Source: Hysterangium stoloniferum (lineage: Eukaryota; Basidiomycota; Agaricomycetes; Hysterangiales; Hysterangiaceae). Taken from it: a DNA stretch of 64,000 nucleotides. Position numbers and translations under genes: made by a program. The notes beneath the pieces are model-generated. The model did no database searches. It had not been told where the DNA came from and was given only the letters and a program-made list of their open reading frames with translations. Location: assembly GCA_015178975.1 (NCBI GenBank), contig WHVD01000015.1, forward strand, positions 496,001 to 560,000, given 5' to 3'. Positions 45,088 to 56,545 of the stretch are shown piece by piece; the first letter of the stretch is position 1, and every line of letters begins with the position of its first letter.

Positions 45088-45545
45088 AAATGCGTCTTAG
45101 TGTTGCTCTCACTGACCCCTCCTGTTCCGATTTACAGTTCCATTCTCGTCAACTCGCCACCAAGAGACTCTCGCCGTCTTTTCACTATGCCACGGTAGTA
45201 CACTCTTTGGAGTCGTTGCGACTTGCCTGCTACTATATTGGACCGGGTCATCGTCACCATTTGAATAACTTAAGTTACACTCACTCAAAGCCTACCGAAG
45301 ATTTAAATATATACTTTGTAGCACTGTTTTAAGATTCACACAATTTTTTCCAAAAAGATTGTTTAGGATGAGCGAGTGTAATTCAAGTAATTCAAAGTGA
45401 CGGTTGAAGTGACTGTGACGGTGATCCGGTATATAGTACGGGTCTTGCGGTCATCAGCTACTCACCCAACAGCCTCCACAGGCTCGTCAAGGCACCATGC
45501 CTCAGTGCCGCGTACCTGGAATTCGAAACGTTTCTGTAGCCTCGG
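45088..45545 (+). pseudogene. Decayed duplicate of the last exon of the transhydrogenase gene
   Basis: 45088-45190 matches 43328-43440, including the intron end GTCTTAG before TGTTGCTCT, so the duplication was at DNA level and not through mRNA. 45440-45540 matches 43538-43640 (GGTCTTGCGG..., GGCTCGTC..., TGGAATT...GAAACGT). The middle part and the start of the gene are lost or unrecognisable, and frames are broken. Confidence 0.8.
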
Positions 45546-45614
45546 CACCATAGCCGTATCACCCCGAATAAGACGTAGAGCCTGGGTCGGCTAATCGTGA
45601 ATAATGTGTCAAGA

Positions 45615-45785
45615 GGTCAAGTGACCCCAAACAATTGTTTGGTCACAACGAATCCATATAAAAACTTTAAAAAAATTATTTTTCTCCCTTTCTCTCATAA
45701 GATAGGGGCAGCACAATTTAAAATGGACAGAAGTTTAAATGGACCTGGCTTATGTAAGGTTTTGCGGTGCCCCTATCTTACTAGT
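45615..45785. repeat. Two small inverted repeats (MITE-like debris)
   Basis: 45619-45644 is a near-palindrome GTGACC...CAAACAATTGTTTGG...TCAC. 45699-45780 is bounded by AAGATAGGGGCAGCAC and its inverse GTGCCCCTATCTT. No open frame. Confidence 0.5.
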
Positions 45786-46024
45786 CAAAGTAAAAATGAG
45801 GAGACCTTGCGCTTGGTGTTTCATTTCTCTTTTAGACACTAAGCCCTAGACTTTTCCTAGGAAGAAGGCCAACTGATCGATTAGTCCTGATAAATTGTTT
45901 TTGTAACTTCCGCATTGGTTTGTATAATTCAAGCAGCTGCATTTTCAAATCGCAACTCAGAGATACAGGTTAGTGTGGAAGTTTTCAACTTGACTCAGCT
46001 AGACCAAAGTCAGTCGCAGATACC

Positions 46025-49000
46025 ATGTCGCCATTTGATCTCTGGGACGAGTTTATAAGGTCAGTTTCCACTAAGGACTGAGGACTGTCCTACCAGTAAC
46101 TCCGTGCAAGGCATTGCTCATTGAATACTCATTGATAGACAGTACAAAGTACTAGACAGAGAAGTGAGCGACTTCATTCCCTGGTTAGGAAAGATGATTG
46201 ATTCATAATCGCAGTTGCAACAATTCCAAAACGCTGTCCAAGAATTAGGCTCCTCAGTGGACCTTGTTATTTCCACACGAAGCATGCGTGACCAAGCAGC
46301 TATGATTTCTTGGATACTTGAAGACAATGCCTCTCGACTATTTTCTCAAGATGCTAGTCAATTTCAGCCTTCCTCCGGAGGGTTTCGAGGAAACGCAAGC
46401 ACTGGACCCACGCAAGTCCTTAGACTGCATGGTTCTCAGAAGCCAACAGCAGAAACGCTCCACACTGAGTTGAAAGTGATGGCAGATAAAATTGATTTCC
46501 TTAAAATGGCCATTCTTGCATTTCCTGACTTCAACATAGATGATGACAATTGGCCATTGGGTCAAATAACAGAAGATTTTCTGGTACGTCTTTTCCTCCA
46601 TGTGATGAGGTACCTCTGACATGTGAATTATACTAATAGTACTGGTCTGACTGTCTATCGTCACACCTTGGTATGTTTTTTATTATCTCTCCCGTAGCAT
46701 CCGCGTCAGAAGTTGCAGTTTTAATGATTGTTCTGGCACTTGCAGAAAGTCACCGCACAAAGGCTGCTCAGTTTTACATCCAAGGTCTATCGAAAGAAAT
46801 AGGGAATCACTTTCAAGAAATCAGTGGACGATTGGTCTCATTCAATCATCGTTTGTTGTTCTCCGTACAATATGCAGTTTTACGTAGCTGAAGGATTATC
46901 CCAGGGGTACCAGCAGTCCTCAGGTCGCAACGTCGTCATATATCAAATCTGCAGAATCTCTCTACTATGGCAACATTCTTTTCAGCAGTGACCGCAACAA
47001 TGCTTCAATTTTCAATACCGTCCGGGGGCAGCGGCGGACTAGAAGACGCTGTGAATGCCTTTTGGTTCGGATCTTTAGTATTAAGCGTCGCAAGTGCCCT
47101 CAACTCATTTTTGGCGTATACACGGAGAACTGCCATGTAGTTAGTGGATTGTATTATCGCAACACGTTTGAGACTAACATCCACAAAGCAGTTCGCCTAA
47201 ACCCAGGTTAAATGCAATCTCATGGCGATGGATTCGCCTGTCACCAGCTATATTTCTCACTTTGTCTGTTATATCTTTCTTGGCTGGATTAGGATGCTTT
47301 GCGGTGGTATCTCAGGTATATCCTCTCATATCTGCTCTCAGAACTGGTCTGATGCTCGACAGGCACGTGGAACACAAATCGTGGTCTTCATTTGTGAATT
47401 GCTGAGCATATCAACCCTTACCGCGTTGTTGCTACTATCGATTGAGGATAAATGGAGATACAGTCAGTTACGACATTATCTAAAGTCAGCAACAGGCAAA
47501 TCCCGTGGCTCGGAGGTGATCAACGGCGGTCCTCCAAGAACAGCATATAGAGTATCAACAAGCACCCCAAACCCATCCATCGAAGAACACCTCCCCACCT
47601 ATCGACTAAGCTCCAGCAATGTGACACGACGGCTCCACACGCTTACTTTGTCGGACAATGACTTGAAACAAACAATACCACACAATTTCCTTGAAGAGCC
47701 GGGGCACGAGGGACACCCTGGGTCTATATCCAGTTTAGCTCGTCGAACTCGTCAACGTCCACTACGGCGTCTTGTGGGTAAGATGATAGGGATCAAACGA
47801 GTACTTCAGGCTAGCAACGACGCTCAGATGGCGGTCAAACTCACGAGTCAACTGAAACTCGTGGCTTTTACAGGCGTGCAGATACGGTTGAAAGGAGAAC
47901 AACTTGTTGGCTCGCCTGCGTTTAGCCCCGATGGTAATACACTTGCTGTGGCTGGCCGGACACATACATTACGGTGCGATGTACGAGTATAAGACTCGTT
48001 TAAAGGCTGCCATAATACTGAGATTTAGATAGGTCACACTCCCGGAAAGCAAGCAAATAGTCTCACGGGAGAGTTATATGGGATCCGGACAACGCCAGGT
48101 AGCATGGTCTTGTTCGGGAAGCTACCTTTTGACATGGACGAACCAAAGTCCATTCATAGATGTGTGGACAGAGGTAGTTATGCAGAGTACATCCTATTTT
48201 CGACGCAGCATGATGATAATTAATTATTCAGGATGATGCTTCGTCATCGAAAATTCGACGACCTCGAGGCATAGGTCTTCTTATGGGAATTCAACATCCT
48301 AAATGTACGGATTTATTTCGAGTGATGGACGACATTACCGCTGAATAAACCCCCAAAGATCCAAAAGAAACAGAAACAGATCACACGAAGTCCAAGTTCC
48401 TAGTCGTAGAAGGAAAAGGCATGAACAAGCTGACATTAGTGGTGAGCCTTTTCGTTAGAACAAATATTATTCGTTTAGTTTATTTTGGTCTTGAAGGATG
48501 TCCAAGGCAACGAGTATGCAAGCGGCAGCCATTCTTTCACGAATATTCGCATTGATCATGCTGACGTCTCTTGCTGGCGGCCCGATATTCGTGGTTGGTT
48601 CGTTGCTTTGGCCATTACAATTATCCGTAGTCCCCATGGATTAAAACCAGTATATGCAATTCCAATGCGAAAGCTAAAGGGTGATTCCTTCGATTCCGTC
48701 TCTTTATCAAACTTAATGCCACCCATCTAGTGTTCGATCTCAGTAACCCGGATGTGGAATTGTAAATAAATTCTTCCCTCGACGTTAACAAACACGCATA
48801 TAATTTTTTGGCTAACAAATCTGCAGCGAGATTCCTATTTGGCATGAAGTACAAGATGTGAAGTTTTCACCGAACGGGCGGTCACTCGCATTGAACTACA
48901 GAGACAACGTTGGTCAACTTTTCGCATCTTTCAATTTTTAAACTAAATAATGATGCAATAGCCTCCACAAATTTGGTCTATCAAGCGAGATAGCAATGAA

Positions 49001-49376
49001 ATGATATCCTTGACTTTGTTGCGGCAATTACTTGCACAAAGTCCATTAACAATGTTTAGGGGAAAGCTGAGCTGGCTGGGCAGTGGCCACTTCCTCCTCG
49101 CGGTGACAATTGGTGAGTATTCGATTTCCCTACGGCATCAATGTTCTCATACATGGAATATTGGAAACAGCAGGGGAAATATATTTTTGGCGGCGAGACA
49201 AAGACGTAGCTGTACACGTCGTTCGAGCTGCAGATAATGACGAAGATGAAGCCGTTGAAGTGGCCTGTAAAACGGTCGGTAATCATGATTTCACATTTGC
49301 TGTGCGCAGCCAGGACGGTGTGGTTCGAATTTGGAAAGCTTATGAAACACAACAAGCGCAGTTCGATACATCATGA
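46025..49376 (+). CDS. Membrane-associated WD40-repeat protein (many exons; possibly decaying)
   Basis: It starts at ATG 46025 (MSPFDLWDEFI, first donor GTCAGT at 46060). An N-terminal helical region follows (46215-46600). Then there are two hydrophobic segments, FFSAVTATMLQFSIP...FWFGSLVLSVASALNSFL (about 46968-47130) and SPAIFLTLSVISFLAGLGCF (about 47243-47302), and a third at 47360-47440. A Ser-rich linker leads to WD40-like units (FSPDGNTLAVAG near 47920; VAWSCSGSYLLTWT near 48100; VKFSPNGRSLALNY near 48860; DGVVRIWK near 49315). It ends TGA at 49376. An in-frame TAA at 46206-46208 in my model suggests either a missed intron or a pseudogene. I recall a similar layout, membrane segments plus WD40, in basidiomycete lineage-specific families. 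Confidence 0.65.
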
Positions 49377-49514
49377 AGGAAGGATAATATATAGCGATTC
49401 TCGACAACGAACTATGCAGGATGGCTCTTTGTCGGGATTGTGTTGGAAGACTTGGCTGCTGCACTTCAATAGTATGGTGCTCTAACATAATCGTCCCTAC
49501 CATGTTTATAAGTC

Positions 49515-49645
49515 ATTACCCACATTGAATCTGCGTCAATGCATTTCTTCCTGGGAGGGTTGTGTACGGCATCAGCGTGACACGTTGTTAGTCACGTTTG
49601 ATTGTTGTCTACCTCTGAAAAAAAAAAGAAAAATTAAATACTACA
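49515..49645 (+). repeat. 3' part of the tRNA-like SINE-type repeat with A-rich tail
   Basis: Matches 55685-55826 (ACCCACATTG, GCATTTCTTCCTGGGAGG, TTGTCTACCTC followed by A11). The tRNA-like head is absent, so this is a 5'-truncated copy. Confidence 0.6.
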
Positions 49646-49793
49646 GATCAAGAAAAAAGGCGAGTATTTTTTAAGTCGACCATTCATTCCCTTATTAAAG
49701 GAATGAATGGTCGACTTAAAAGATACTCGCCTTTTTTCTTGATCCATAGGAATGAATGGTTGACTTAAAAGATACTCGCCTTTTTTCTTGATC
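49646..49793. repeat. 45-bp inverted repeat plus a third direct copy
   Basis: Arms 49646-49690 and 49700-49744 differ at one position, with a 9-nt loop, and can form a long hairpin. A further copy of the right arm follows at 49749-49793. The arms resemble part of the repeat at 53.8 kb (AAGAAAAAAGG...CCATTCATTCC). Confidence 0.88.
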
Positions 49794-50020
49794 CATTGCA
49801 TGAGCTGCGAAGAACTACGTGAGTATAACATGACGACTCCTCACCTCCGGCGGTAAAGTTCGCGTTGAAGGTGAACAATAGGCGAGAATCCTTCGAGTGT
49901 TCCATGAGAGCGCGTCTCTGGCGTTCGTTCGTGAGTTTGGGCGAGCAAATAGACTCTATTGCGTCGCCACCGCTCTTTTGCGCGACCAGAAATAAATCGG
50001 GCCGTGCTCAAGCCAAATGG

Positions 50021-50446
50021 TTAAGTGAGACAAAGGTCCAGCGGACCGGGAAGTTGCGCGGTGGGAATGGCCCAATGAAGCCAAGCAGAGAGGTTAAGAA
50101 TACGTGTGCAGGAGGACTCAATGTAAAGTTTGTAGGCGTCACTGCGCCAGCGCCCTATCAGTTGAATTTCGTAGTCAGTAAACCCTGCTTCAGCAGTGGA
50201 AGAAGCTGCGCCGCTCCGAAAGGAGTGACCCGCGAAGGAGGTAGGATCGAAACCAGCGGTGTGGAGGAGGGATCGGAGAGAAGACACGAAGAGCATTAAG
50301 ATACAATCAATGGCATGACCAAAGAATGAAACGGGTATGGGAATAGGACAGCATGCACGCATGGAATGTTGGGATGTGGGATAGACGGTCTCTTCAGGCG
50401 AAGTTGGTGCAGAAGGGCATCGTGCACCAGACATGAGAGTCTGCAC
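50021..50446 (-). pseudogene. Tyrosine-recombinase C-terminal fragment (Crypton/DIRS-like)
   Basis: The minus strand encodes a block with GHSFRSGAASSTAEAGF and IQLIGRWRSDAYKLYIE, the R...GRW...Y pattern of the catalytic half of tyrosine recombinases. A recombinase of this kind integrates Cryptons or DIRS/Ngaro elements. Only the C-terminal third is recognisable. A +1 shifted frame upstream (about 50450-50650) seems to hold decayed continuation. No terminal repeats were found, so the element type is open. Confidence 0.65.
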
Positions 50447-53400
50447 AGATGGCGTTTGACCTTTCCTGCGTAATGTACGTGTGCGTTCTCAAGGAGCTCG
50501 AGCCTGCTCGAAAGGTTTGAAGACTTGCGAAAATATACACAGAACTCGAAGTCTTTGAAGATTATCGAGTGCGGAATTGAGACGAGACGAGATGGAGAGT
50601 GTGGAACTAGGAATGTGTGATATATAGGATAAAGAACAATGAGAGAGAACAAAGAGAAAAAGGGAACAAGAGGACAATGAGTGGCGTAAAGAGTGATCGA
50701 GCATTGTTGTCTATATCACGTGCCTCCTTCAGAGAACATGGACAAATTATTTTTGTCCAAATCAACATATCCGCAGACTGTGAGGCGTACGTGCATAAAG
50801 AATGAATCAGCGGCTTGAGGGAACTTAGGGGGATGTGGGGGGATGTGGTAAAGGAGCGGTACTGGAGTTAATCGCTGGTGACTGGTCTTTTATACGCTGA
50901 GAGGTGCGATCATTGGTAGGCGAAATTCGGAACAATAGACTGGAAACCAGGATACTTGAGAGATACGGGTGACAACGACCATTCATTCTCTTATCCATAT
51001 CACACGGACTTGGCCTTCTATCAGAACAAGTATACTTAAACGTCACAATACAAATTTCTGTATGGGTACTTGCAACCTCATAGATTTATGAATGTAAGTA
51101 TAGGCGTAGATTACCTCCGGAGTCGGTATGTTCCCAATATACAACGGCTCAGACAATGGATGACTATTTTCTTTGGGATATGCCATGACTCAACGCGCGT
51201 TCGGAACTGACTTGCCCGCCGGAAACCTTCACATGCTCATTATGCATCGAATCCCATGACAAATTTTCCTAGCCGGGCACTTTTAGTGACCTACAAGACA
51301 AAAGGGGATTGATGAAGGGGCAGTAAATTGCTGATATGCCCGATAAATTCAAGCGCGATAGAACGTGTACGTTGTACCATTTTTATCCTTCCTGCCCTCG
51401 TGGAAGCCTCTCAAGCCACCAAGCCTTGGATCAACCTCACAAAGAAACCGAGTAGTATACGCTCTTGGCCATTATGACCACAGGACAAACATCATTACGA
51501 TAGGAATTACATTGATACAGAGTATTGAACGACCACAGTGAGCAAATCACCTGAAGCTCGGGTGTATCGTAGATAGGCTAGCTGGTTGTGAAATAGTAGT
51601 AATATCTTGCTTCTTTCAATAGAAAAATTTTCAAGAGTATCGGATTAACTTTGGCATCCCGACTTGGAGTGGCGGTGGCAGACATTTGGTCCGATTCATT
51701 GGAGCCCTTTGCGCTCTCGAGAAGTTTCAAATCGTCCGTTTCACCATCCATGCATATGCCGGTCGTGAGAGGCACATAGGGAAGGGGGGGGGACCACCAG
51801 CATATAGCGGAGGTGTTTCCTTCAGGAAATTTCTCAACTTAGTCGAAGATCTTGTCGTGTCTTGAGGATATCCGTTTAGTGCGGATATGTCAATACGGTT
51901 ACTAATGGTATATCCCGATAATACCCACAGCTGATGCTGTGTTTTAACCAAGAATGACGTTTAGCGAACGGTGCAATAAAATAGCCGAATCTGCCGTTTG
52001 GTCCTTCTGCGATCAAGGGCGCCTATTGTCATATCGTTCGAAAATCATTCGGAACACAGCTTCAACGCATCAAAGACGACCTCCGCTGTAGTTTTATAAA
52101 GTGGCCGAGTCGCCGTTCAATGCTCGGGATTTGGAGGGAGAAAGCACACTATCGTTCCAAGTTTACATCAAATTGCAGCTAGCGCTCAGCCTTAAGCTAA
52201 TACGATGACAGTTAATTCACTACACGTGAAAGATGCCGTGGGTCCATGTGATACAATGGCAGAGTCGTCAATCTTTTAGATGCGCAAGTGACCATTTAGT
52301 TCTGAAGACGAAGACAGCAGAACAGGGCATGATCTGTTGGACGTCGTCCTAACCCCATTAACAATAGGCAGTTAAGACTATGGAGTCTCAAACCAGCTGG
52401 CCAAATAAGAATCTTTCTAGCCATCCCTTCATAAATTGAATACAAACTTCCAGTCTTCGAGAGTTCCATATGGACAGTAAAAGCAGGAGACAAGCGTGAT
52501 CCGCACGGCTCGCATATCAGATGATGTCAGAGAAACGCTTTTTGAGTGGTTGTTCGGTCGTCGTTTCACCATCGGTCGAAATAAGTCAAACGATTGAAAC
52601 GGCGAGGCGAGCCCGGAACCATTAATTTGGCGTTCCCTTCGCTTCGACGCCTATTCCGCCCGCTGTTTCGCTGATCATTTTCGATACAACTTGACAAAAC
52701 TCGATGACGCACAAGTTACGGTCATCTATGCCCGACCACACAGCTCCCGTTGATGCCAGCCGCGTGTCACGAGCAGCGACTGACTTCGTACTATGGTTTT
52801 TGTCACAACCCCCGTCTGTGCTAGCCCTCGACATCTGACTTCACTTCTTTTCTCGACTTGTAACATGTACGATAAATATCGCCATAAATACACATTATAG
52901 ACGATGTCTGTTACTAATTAGGAATATTTTCAAGCAAAACTCCCAGGACAATTCGGGAATGGTACATGGGTGTTACACCAGCTTTCGTGTTGGATTGTGA
53001 GGTAAAACAATTTTTATGGTATTTGCAAAGACTAGATCTCCGAGCTTCAAAATGACGATTCCATGGGCTCATTTTTCCCATTGTAAAGCAGCCCTCTTCT
53101 TCTTTGAGAGACGACCCATTTGTTAGAATAAAGAAGGGAGGTGGATGTGAAGCACTAAATGTGCAGGAACTCAGACACGGACATGGACACAAACGGGTGG
53201 ATGAAGATTCACCGCGCACCATAGTCGAGTCACTGTAGCTAGTCTTCCTTACACGTTTGACAGAGCTCAGACAAACGCGAATATCATTCATTGTTAACTC
53301 TCGAGGTCCGCACCGAAAACTTAACAATCCAAAGTCCGTTTACATAAGTTTTTATCCATTCAAAGAAAAACGCCGTTACTGAGCGCTAGCTTACCGAACC

Positions 53401-53544
53401 ATACCAATCGGTTAGAAACTCGTGGAAACTCCAATAGAGAGGGCAAAGATAAGTGGATGGACAACAAAGAGAGAGGAATCAAAGACCACAAAGATACATT
53501 TATTTAAACTTCCCCGCTTCACGAAGGCACAGAAAGAGGATGCA
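50447..53544. other. 3.1-kb interval with no recognised gene
   Basis: Scattered short open frames on both strands, the longest 137 codons (52914-53327, minus) without motifs. A G9 run occurs at 51785-51793. Part of the left side may be decayed recombinase. I see no convincing gene or repeat. Confidence 0.45.
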
Positions 53545-53700
53545 AAGACTGTGGGGTTCCACGACAAGTGCAATACCCACTAAAACTCCCTGGGGGCTTA
53601 TGGGACTTTAACCCATGACCTCAACGGGCTGTTGGCATAATGCCAGACCAGGTTTGACGACATGTGCCACTTAGCCGTCGCACCCCACTCTTGGTTGATA
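53545..53700 (-). repeat. tRNA-like SINE head, left arm copy
   Basis: The minus strand reads GGCTAAGTGGCACATG (box A-like), TGGTCTGGCATTATGCCA (anticodon-arm-like) and GGGTTAAAGTCCCA (box B-like). It lacks the A-rich tail. Confidence 0.5.
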
Positions 53701-54123
53701 TGCACCTAACATGTCTGAAAAGATGAATTATCAGAAAAAGGAATGGATGGTAAAGACAAAGGATGCTTACCTTTCATTCATGATCATTGGTTTTTGGAGT
53801 GCCCCTGTAGTTTTGAATAGTAAGTGAAAGGAATGAATGGTTGACTCAAATGAGAGTCACCTTTTTTCTTGATGCATTGGTTGCTTCAGAGTGCTGTGGC
53901 GAAATAAATAGAATGAATCAAAGATGGGCCAAGATACTTTACATTTCCTACCCTCATCCTACCTACTGCTCCTGGAATGCCTCTGTCATATGAACACATT
54001 AACCACCCTTAAACCAACCATCCACGCCGAGAGGCCTAAGAATGCCAGATGGTTGGTTTAAGGGTGGTTAATACGTTCATGTGACAGAGGCATTCCAGGA
54101 GTGGTGGGTAGGATGAGGGTAGG

Positions 54124-54848
54124 TGTTAAGAACTAAAAACTGACTAATGTCGGTGGCCGACGGGGACCGATCGGAAGGACTTGGCTTCAGCTTATGTGCT
54201 GCGCCCTCGCAAATATCCGTAGGTTGTCCTTAGATTTCTTTCAGACGGGTGAAGACTAATCCTAAGAAGAACCTTTCAGCGAGATACCAATCGGAACCAA
54301 AGGACAAGTCAAGTGTCGGGCCAAGGGGTCGGGGCCGAGAGTGGGCGAGCGCACGCAAAGGCAGATAAGGGAATTCTTAGTATGAGACTGTTGCAGACGT
54401 ATGAGGGTATTCTGAGTTGATATTCTGATTGCCTGGTAACTACAACTACAGCGGGTTCATATACAAGTAACAGGCATCTAGAAAATACTAATGGGGAGAA
54501 GGGCGGAAAATGGTATTAGCATTAAGCTTGACTAGGAACGGGAAGTTTATGATTAGTTCGGAGGCCAATGATAACCGAGAATGGAAATTACGATAAAAGG
54601 AAATAATTCGAGGACTACAAATATAGATAGACATATGTGAAACATAGGATGGGACGGATCAACATAATGAAAAGGACGTATCAAAGCATAACCAGACAGA
54701 AAGGTATAGTCGGGTTTGATTGACCGGAAGGCATACGTCAGCGTCGGGGGTCCGACGGCTTCCGAGATGTCGTCTTGTTGAAGATGTATAACTACGATAT
54801 ACCATCGGGGACCATCAGCATGCGAAGGGTTGCGACACAGTCATAACA
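54124..54848 (-). repeat. Solo LTR-B with target duplication GTAGG
   Basis: A 725-bp solo LTR of the gypsy-B family, flanked by GTAGG (54119-54123, 54849-54853). The self-primer AATCAGAATAT is present near 54420-54430 (minus strand), and the shared LTR motif is at 54179-54209. Confidence 0.93.
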
Positions 54849-55544
54849 GTAGGAAATGTAAAGTATCTTGGCCCATCTTTGATTCATTTTATTCATTTCG
54901 CTGCAGCACTCTGAAGCAACCAGTGGATCAAGAAAAAAGGTGACTCTCATTTAAGCCGACCATCCATTCTTTTCACTTATTGTTCAAAACTACAGGGGAA
55001 CCAACCAACCAGGAAAAAACAATGAAGTGAGTACCTCTCTTGTCTTATCACAGCTCAATGCTCAGAATGTACCTCAGATACATCAATGACTCAAACACCC
55101 ATAGGTTCCTTTCCCACCGCTCAGAGGTCTGTTTAGGTTGCATGACAGGCAGAATCCACTGTCATAGCAGACTTGGGAGTGTATGATGTCATGTTGTGTA
55201 TTCTTTGGCCTCTCGGCACGGATGGTTGGTTTAAGGGTGGTTAACATGTTCATGTGACAGAGACATTCCAGGAGCGGTGGGTAGGATGAGGGTAGGAAAT
55301 GTAAAGAATCTTGGCCCATCTTTTATTCATTCTATTCATTTCATTGCAGCATTCTGGAGCAACCAATGCATCAAGAAAAAAGGTGACTCTCATTTGGGTC
55401 AACCATTCACTCCTGTCACTTATTATTCAAAACTACAGGGGCACTCCAAAAACCAATGATCATGAATGAAAGGTAAGCATCCTTTGTCTTTACTATCCAT
55501 TCCTTTTTCTGATAATGCATCTTTTCAGACATATTAGGTGCGTG

Positions 55545-55826
55545 TCAACCAAGAGTGGGGCAATGGCAAGTGGCACATGTCATCAAATCTGGTCTGGCAT
55601 TATGCTGACTGCCTGTTGAGATCATGGGTTAAAATCCCACAAAGCCACCAGGGAGTTTTAGTGGGTATTCCACTTGTTGTGGAGCCCCACAGTACCCACA
55701 TTGGGTCTGCGTCAATGCATTTCTTCCTGGGAGGATCATGTATGGCATCAGTGCGACACATTGTTAGTTGTGTTTGATCGTTGTCTACCTCCGAAAAAAA
55801 AAAATTCAATGTAAATACTACAGGTA
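55545..55826 (+). repeat. tRNA-related SINE-type repeat, most complete copy
   Basis: Box A-like GGCAAGTGGCACATG (55565-55579), anticodon-arm-like CTGGCATTATGC, box B-like GGGTTAAAATCCCA (55626-55639), a non-tRNA body and an A12 run (55796-55807). A short tail TAAATACTACAG is shared with the copy at 49.6 kb, so the A-run may not be the exact 3' end. Internal Pol III promoter boxes are the evidence for a SINE. Confidence 0.5.
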
Positions 55827-56242
55827 CATAGTTGGTTATAATAGTAGCTTTTGTATCTGTGTCGATAAAATTGCTGTATTGTACACTACCTAATAGCAGT
55901 TTTAGTACTAAATATACATAATGAGTTAGAATTTGAAATAAAGAGAAAAGAATATGACTACGTACTCTCAGTGTTGATAAAATGGCTGAGACCCTTTTTC
56001 TTACTAAACATCTTGGACAAATTAATTTGTCCAAGGTCTCTGATGGAGGTGCATGATATATGTATGTCTTTGACAATGCTCAATCACTCTACCACTCCAT
56101 TATTCCTTCTTCTTTTTCTTACCAGAATACACATATATAATAGTACATTCAGAAGGAGATTTAAATCAAACAGAGGTTATTGTGTCATTTCAAGACACAT
56201 TGTCTCATTTTTGTTCCCACACTTACTGTAGTTCTTCAACAC
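55827..56242 (-). repeat. Probable copia 3' LTR
   Basis: On the minus strand TGTTGAAG starts at about 56242, right after the purine tract AAGAAAGGAG that follows a copia RNase H remnant. The distal end is uncertain, near 55827 where the SINE-type repeat ends. Confidence 0.5.
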
Positions 56243-56249
56243 TCCTTTC

Positions 56250-56545
56250 TTAATAATACTCCTCAAGTTTTGAGGGACTAAGCCCTAGACATTGGGTGTG
56301 ATAGGCATGAATGCATGGGGAAAGTGGCTTGGTCAATATATCTGGGATCACTTTGTTAGTTCAGTGATATATGAGTTGAATAGTTCCGTTTTCAATTAAA
56401 TGATGAATAAAATGATATTTGACTCCCATATGCTTTATTCTTTGTAAAGTGAATTGATTGTAAGCAAATGCAATCATTCCTTGATTATCTTCAAAGATAG
56501 CCATTGGTTCTTCGCATATGATATTAGTTCTTCCAAAAATGGGTG
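56250..56545 (-). pseudogene. Ty1/copia RNase H remnant
   Basis: The minus strand reads EEPMAIFEDNQGMIAFAYN, RIKHMGVKYHFIHHLIENG and IPDILTKPLS, the characteristic end of copia pol (DNQ, KH...YHF...DILTKPL). There is a stop just before the last block. The rest of pol, up to about 57258, is too decayed to place. Confidence 0.8.

Larger units (their letters stand above)
53545..55826. repeat. Large inverted repeat: three copies of a composite repeat around a solo LTR
   Basis: The left arm (53545-54034) reads as the reverse complement of 55208-55690. A third partial copy in the right orientation is split by the solo LTR-B (54048-54123 and 54849-55005). Each unit contains, in order from the palindrome centre: GGTTGGTTTAAGGGTGG, TGGGTAGGATGAGGG, CTTGGCCCATCTTT, AAGAAAAAAGGTGACTCTC, ACTACAGGGGCACTCC, and then the tRNA-like head. 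The arms can form a very long foldback. Confidence 0.8.

Noticed and set aside
47762..47965. Minus-strand frame inside the WD40 gene
   Set aside because: Shadow of the coding strand, which carries membrane segments and WD40-like units.
52914..53327. 137-codon minus-strand frame
   Set aside because: No domain, no splice partners and no family resemblance; within the range expected by chance in a 3-kb interval.
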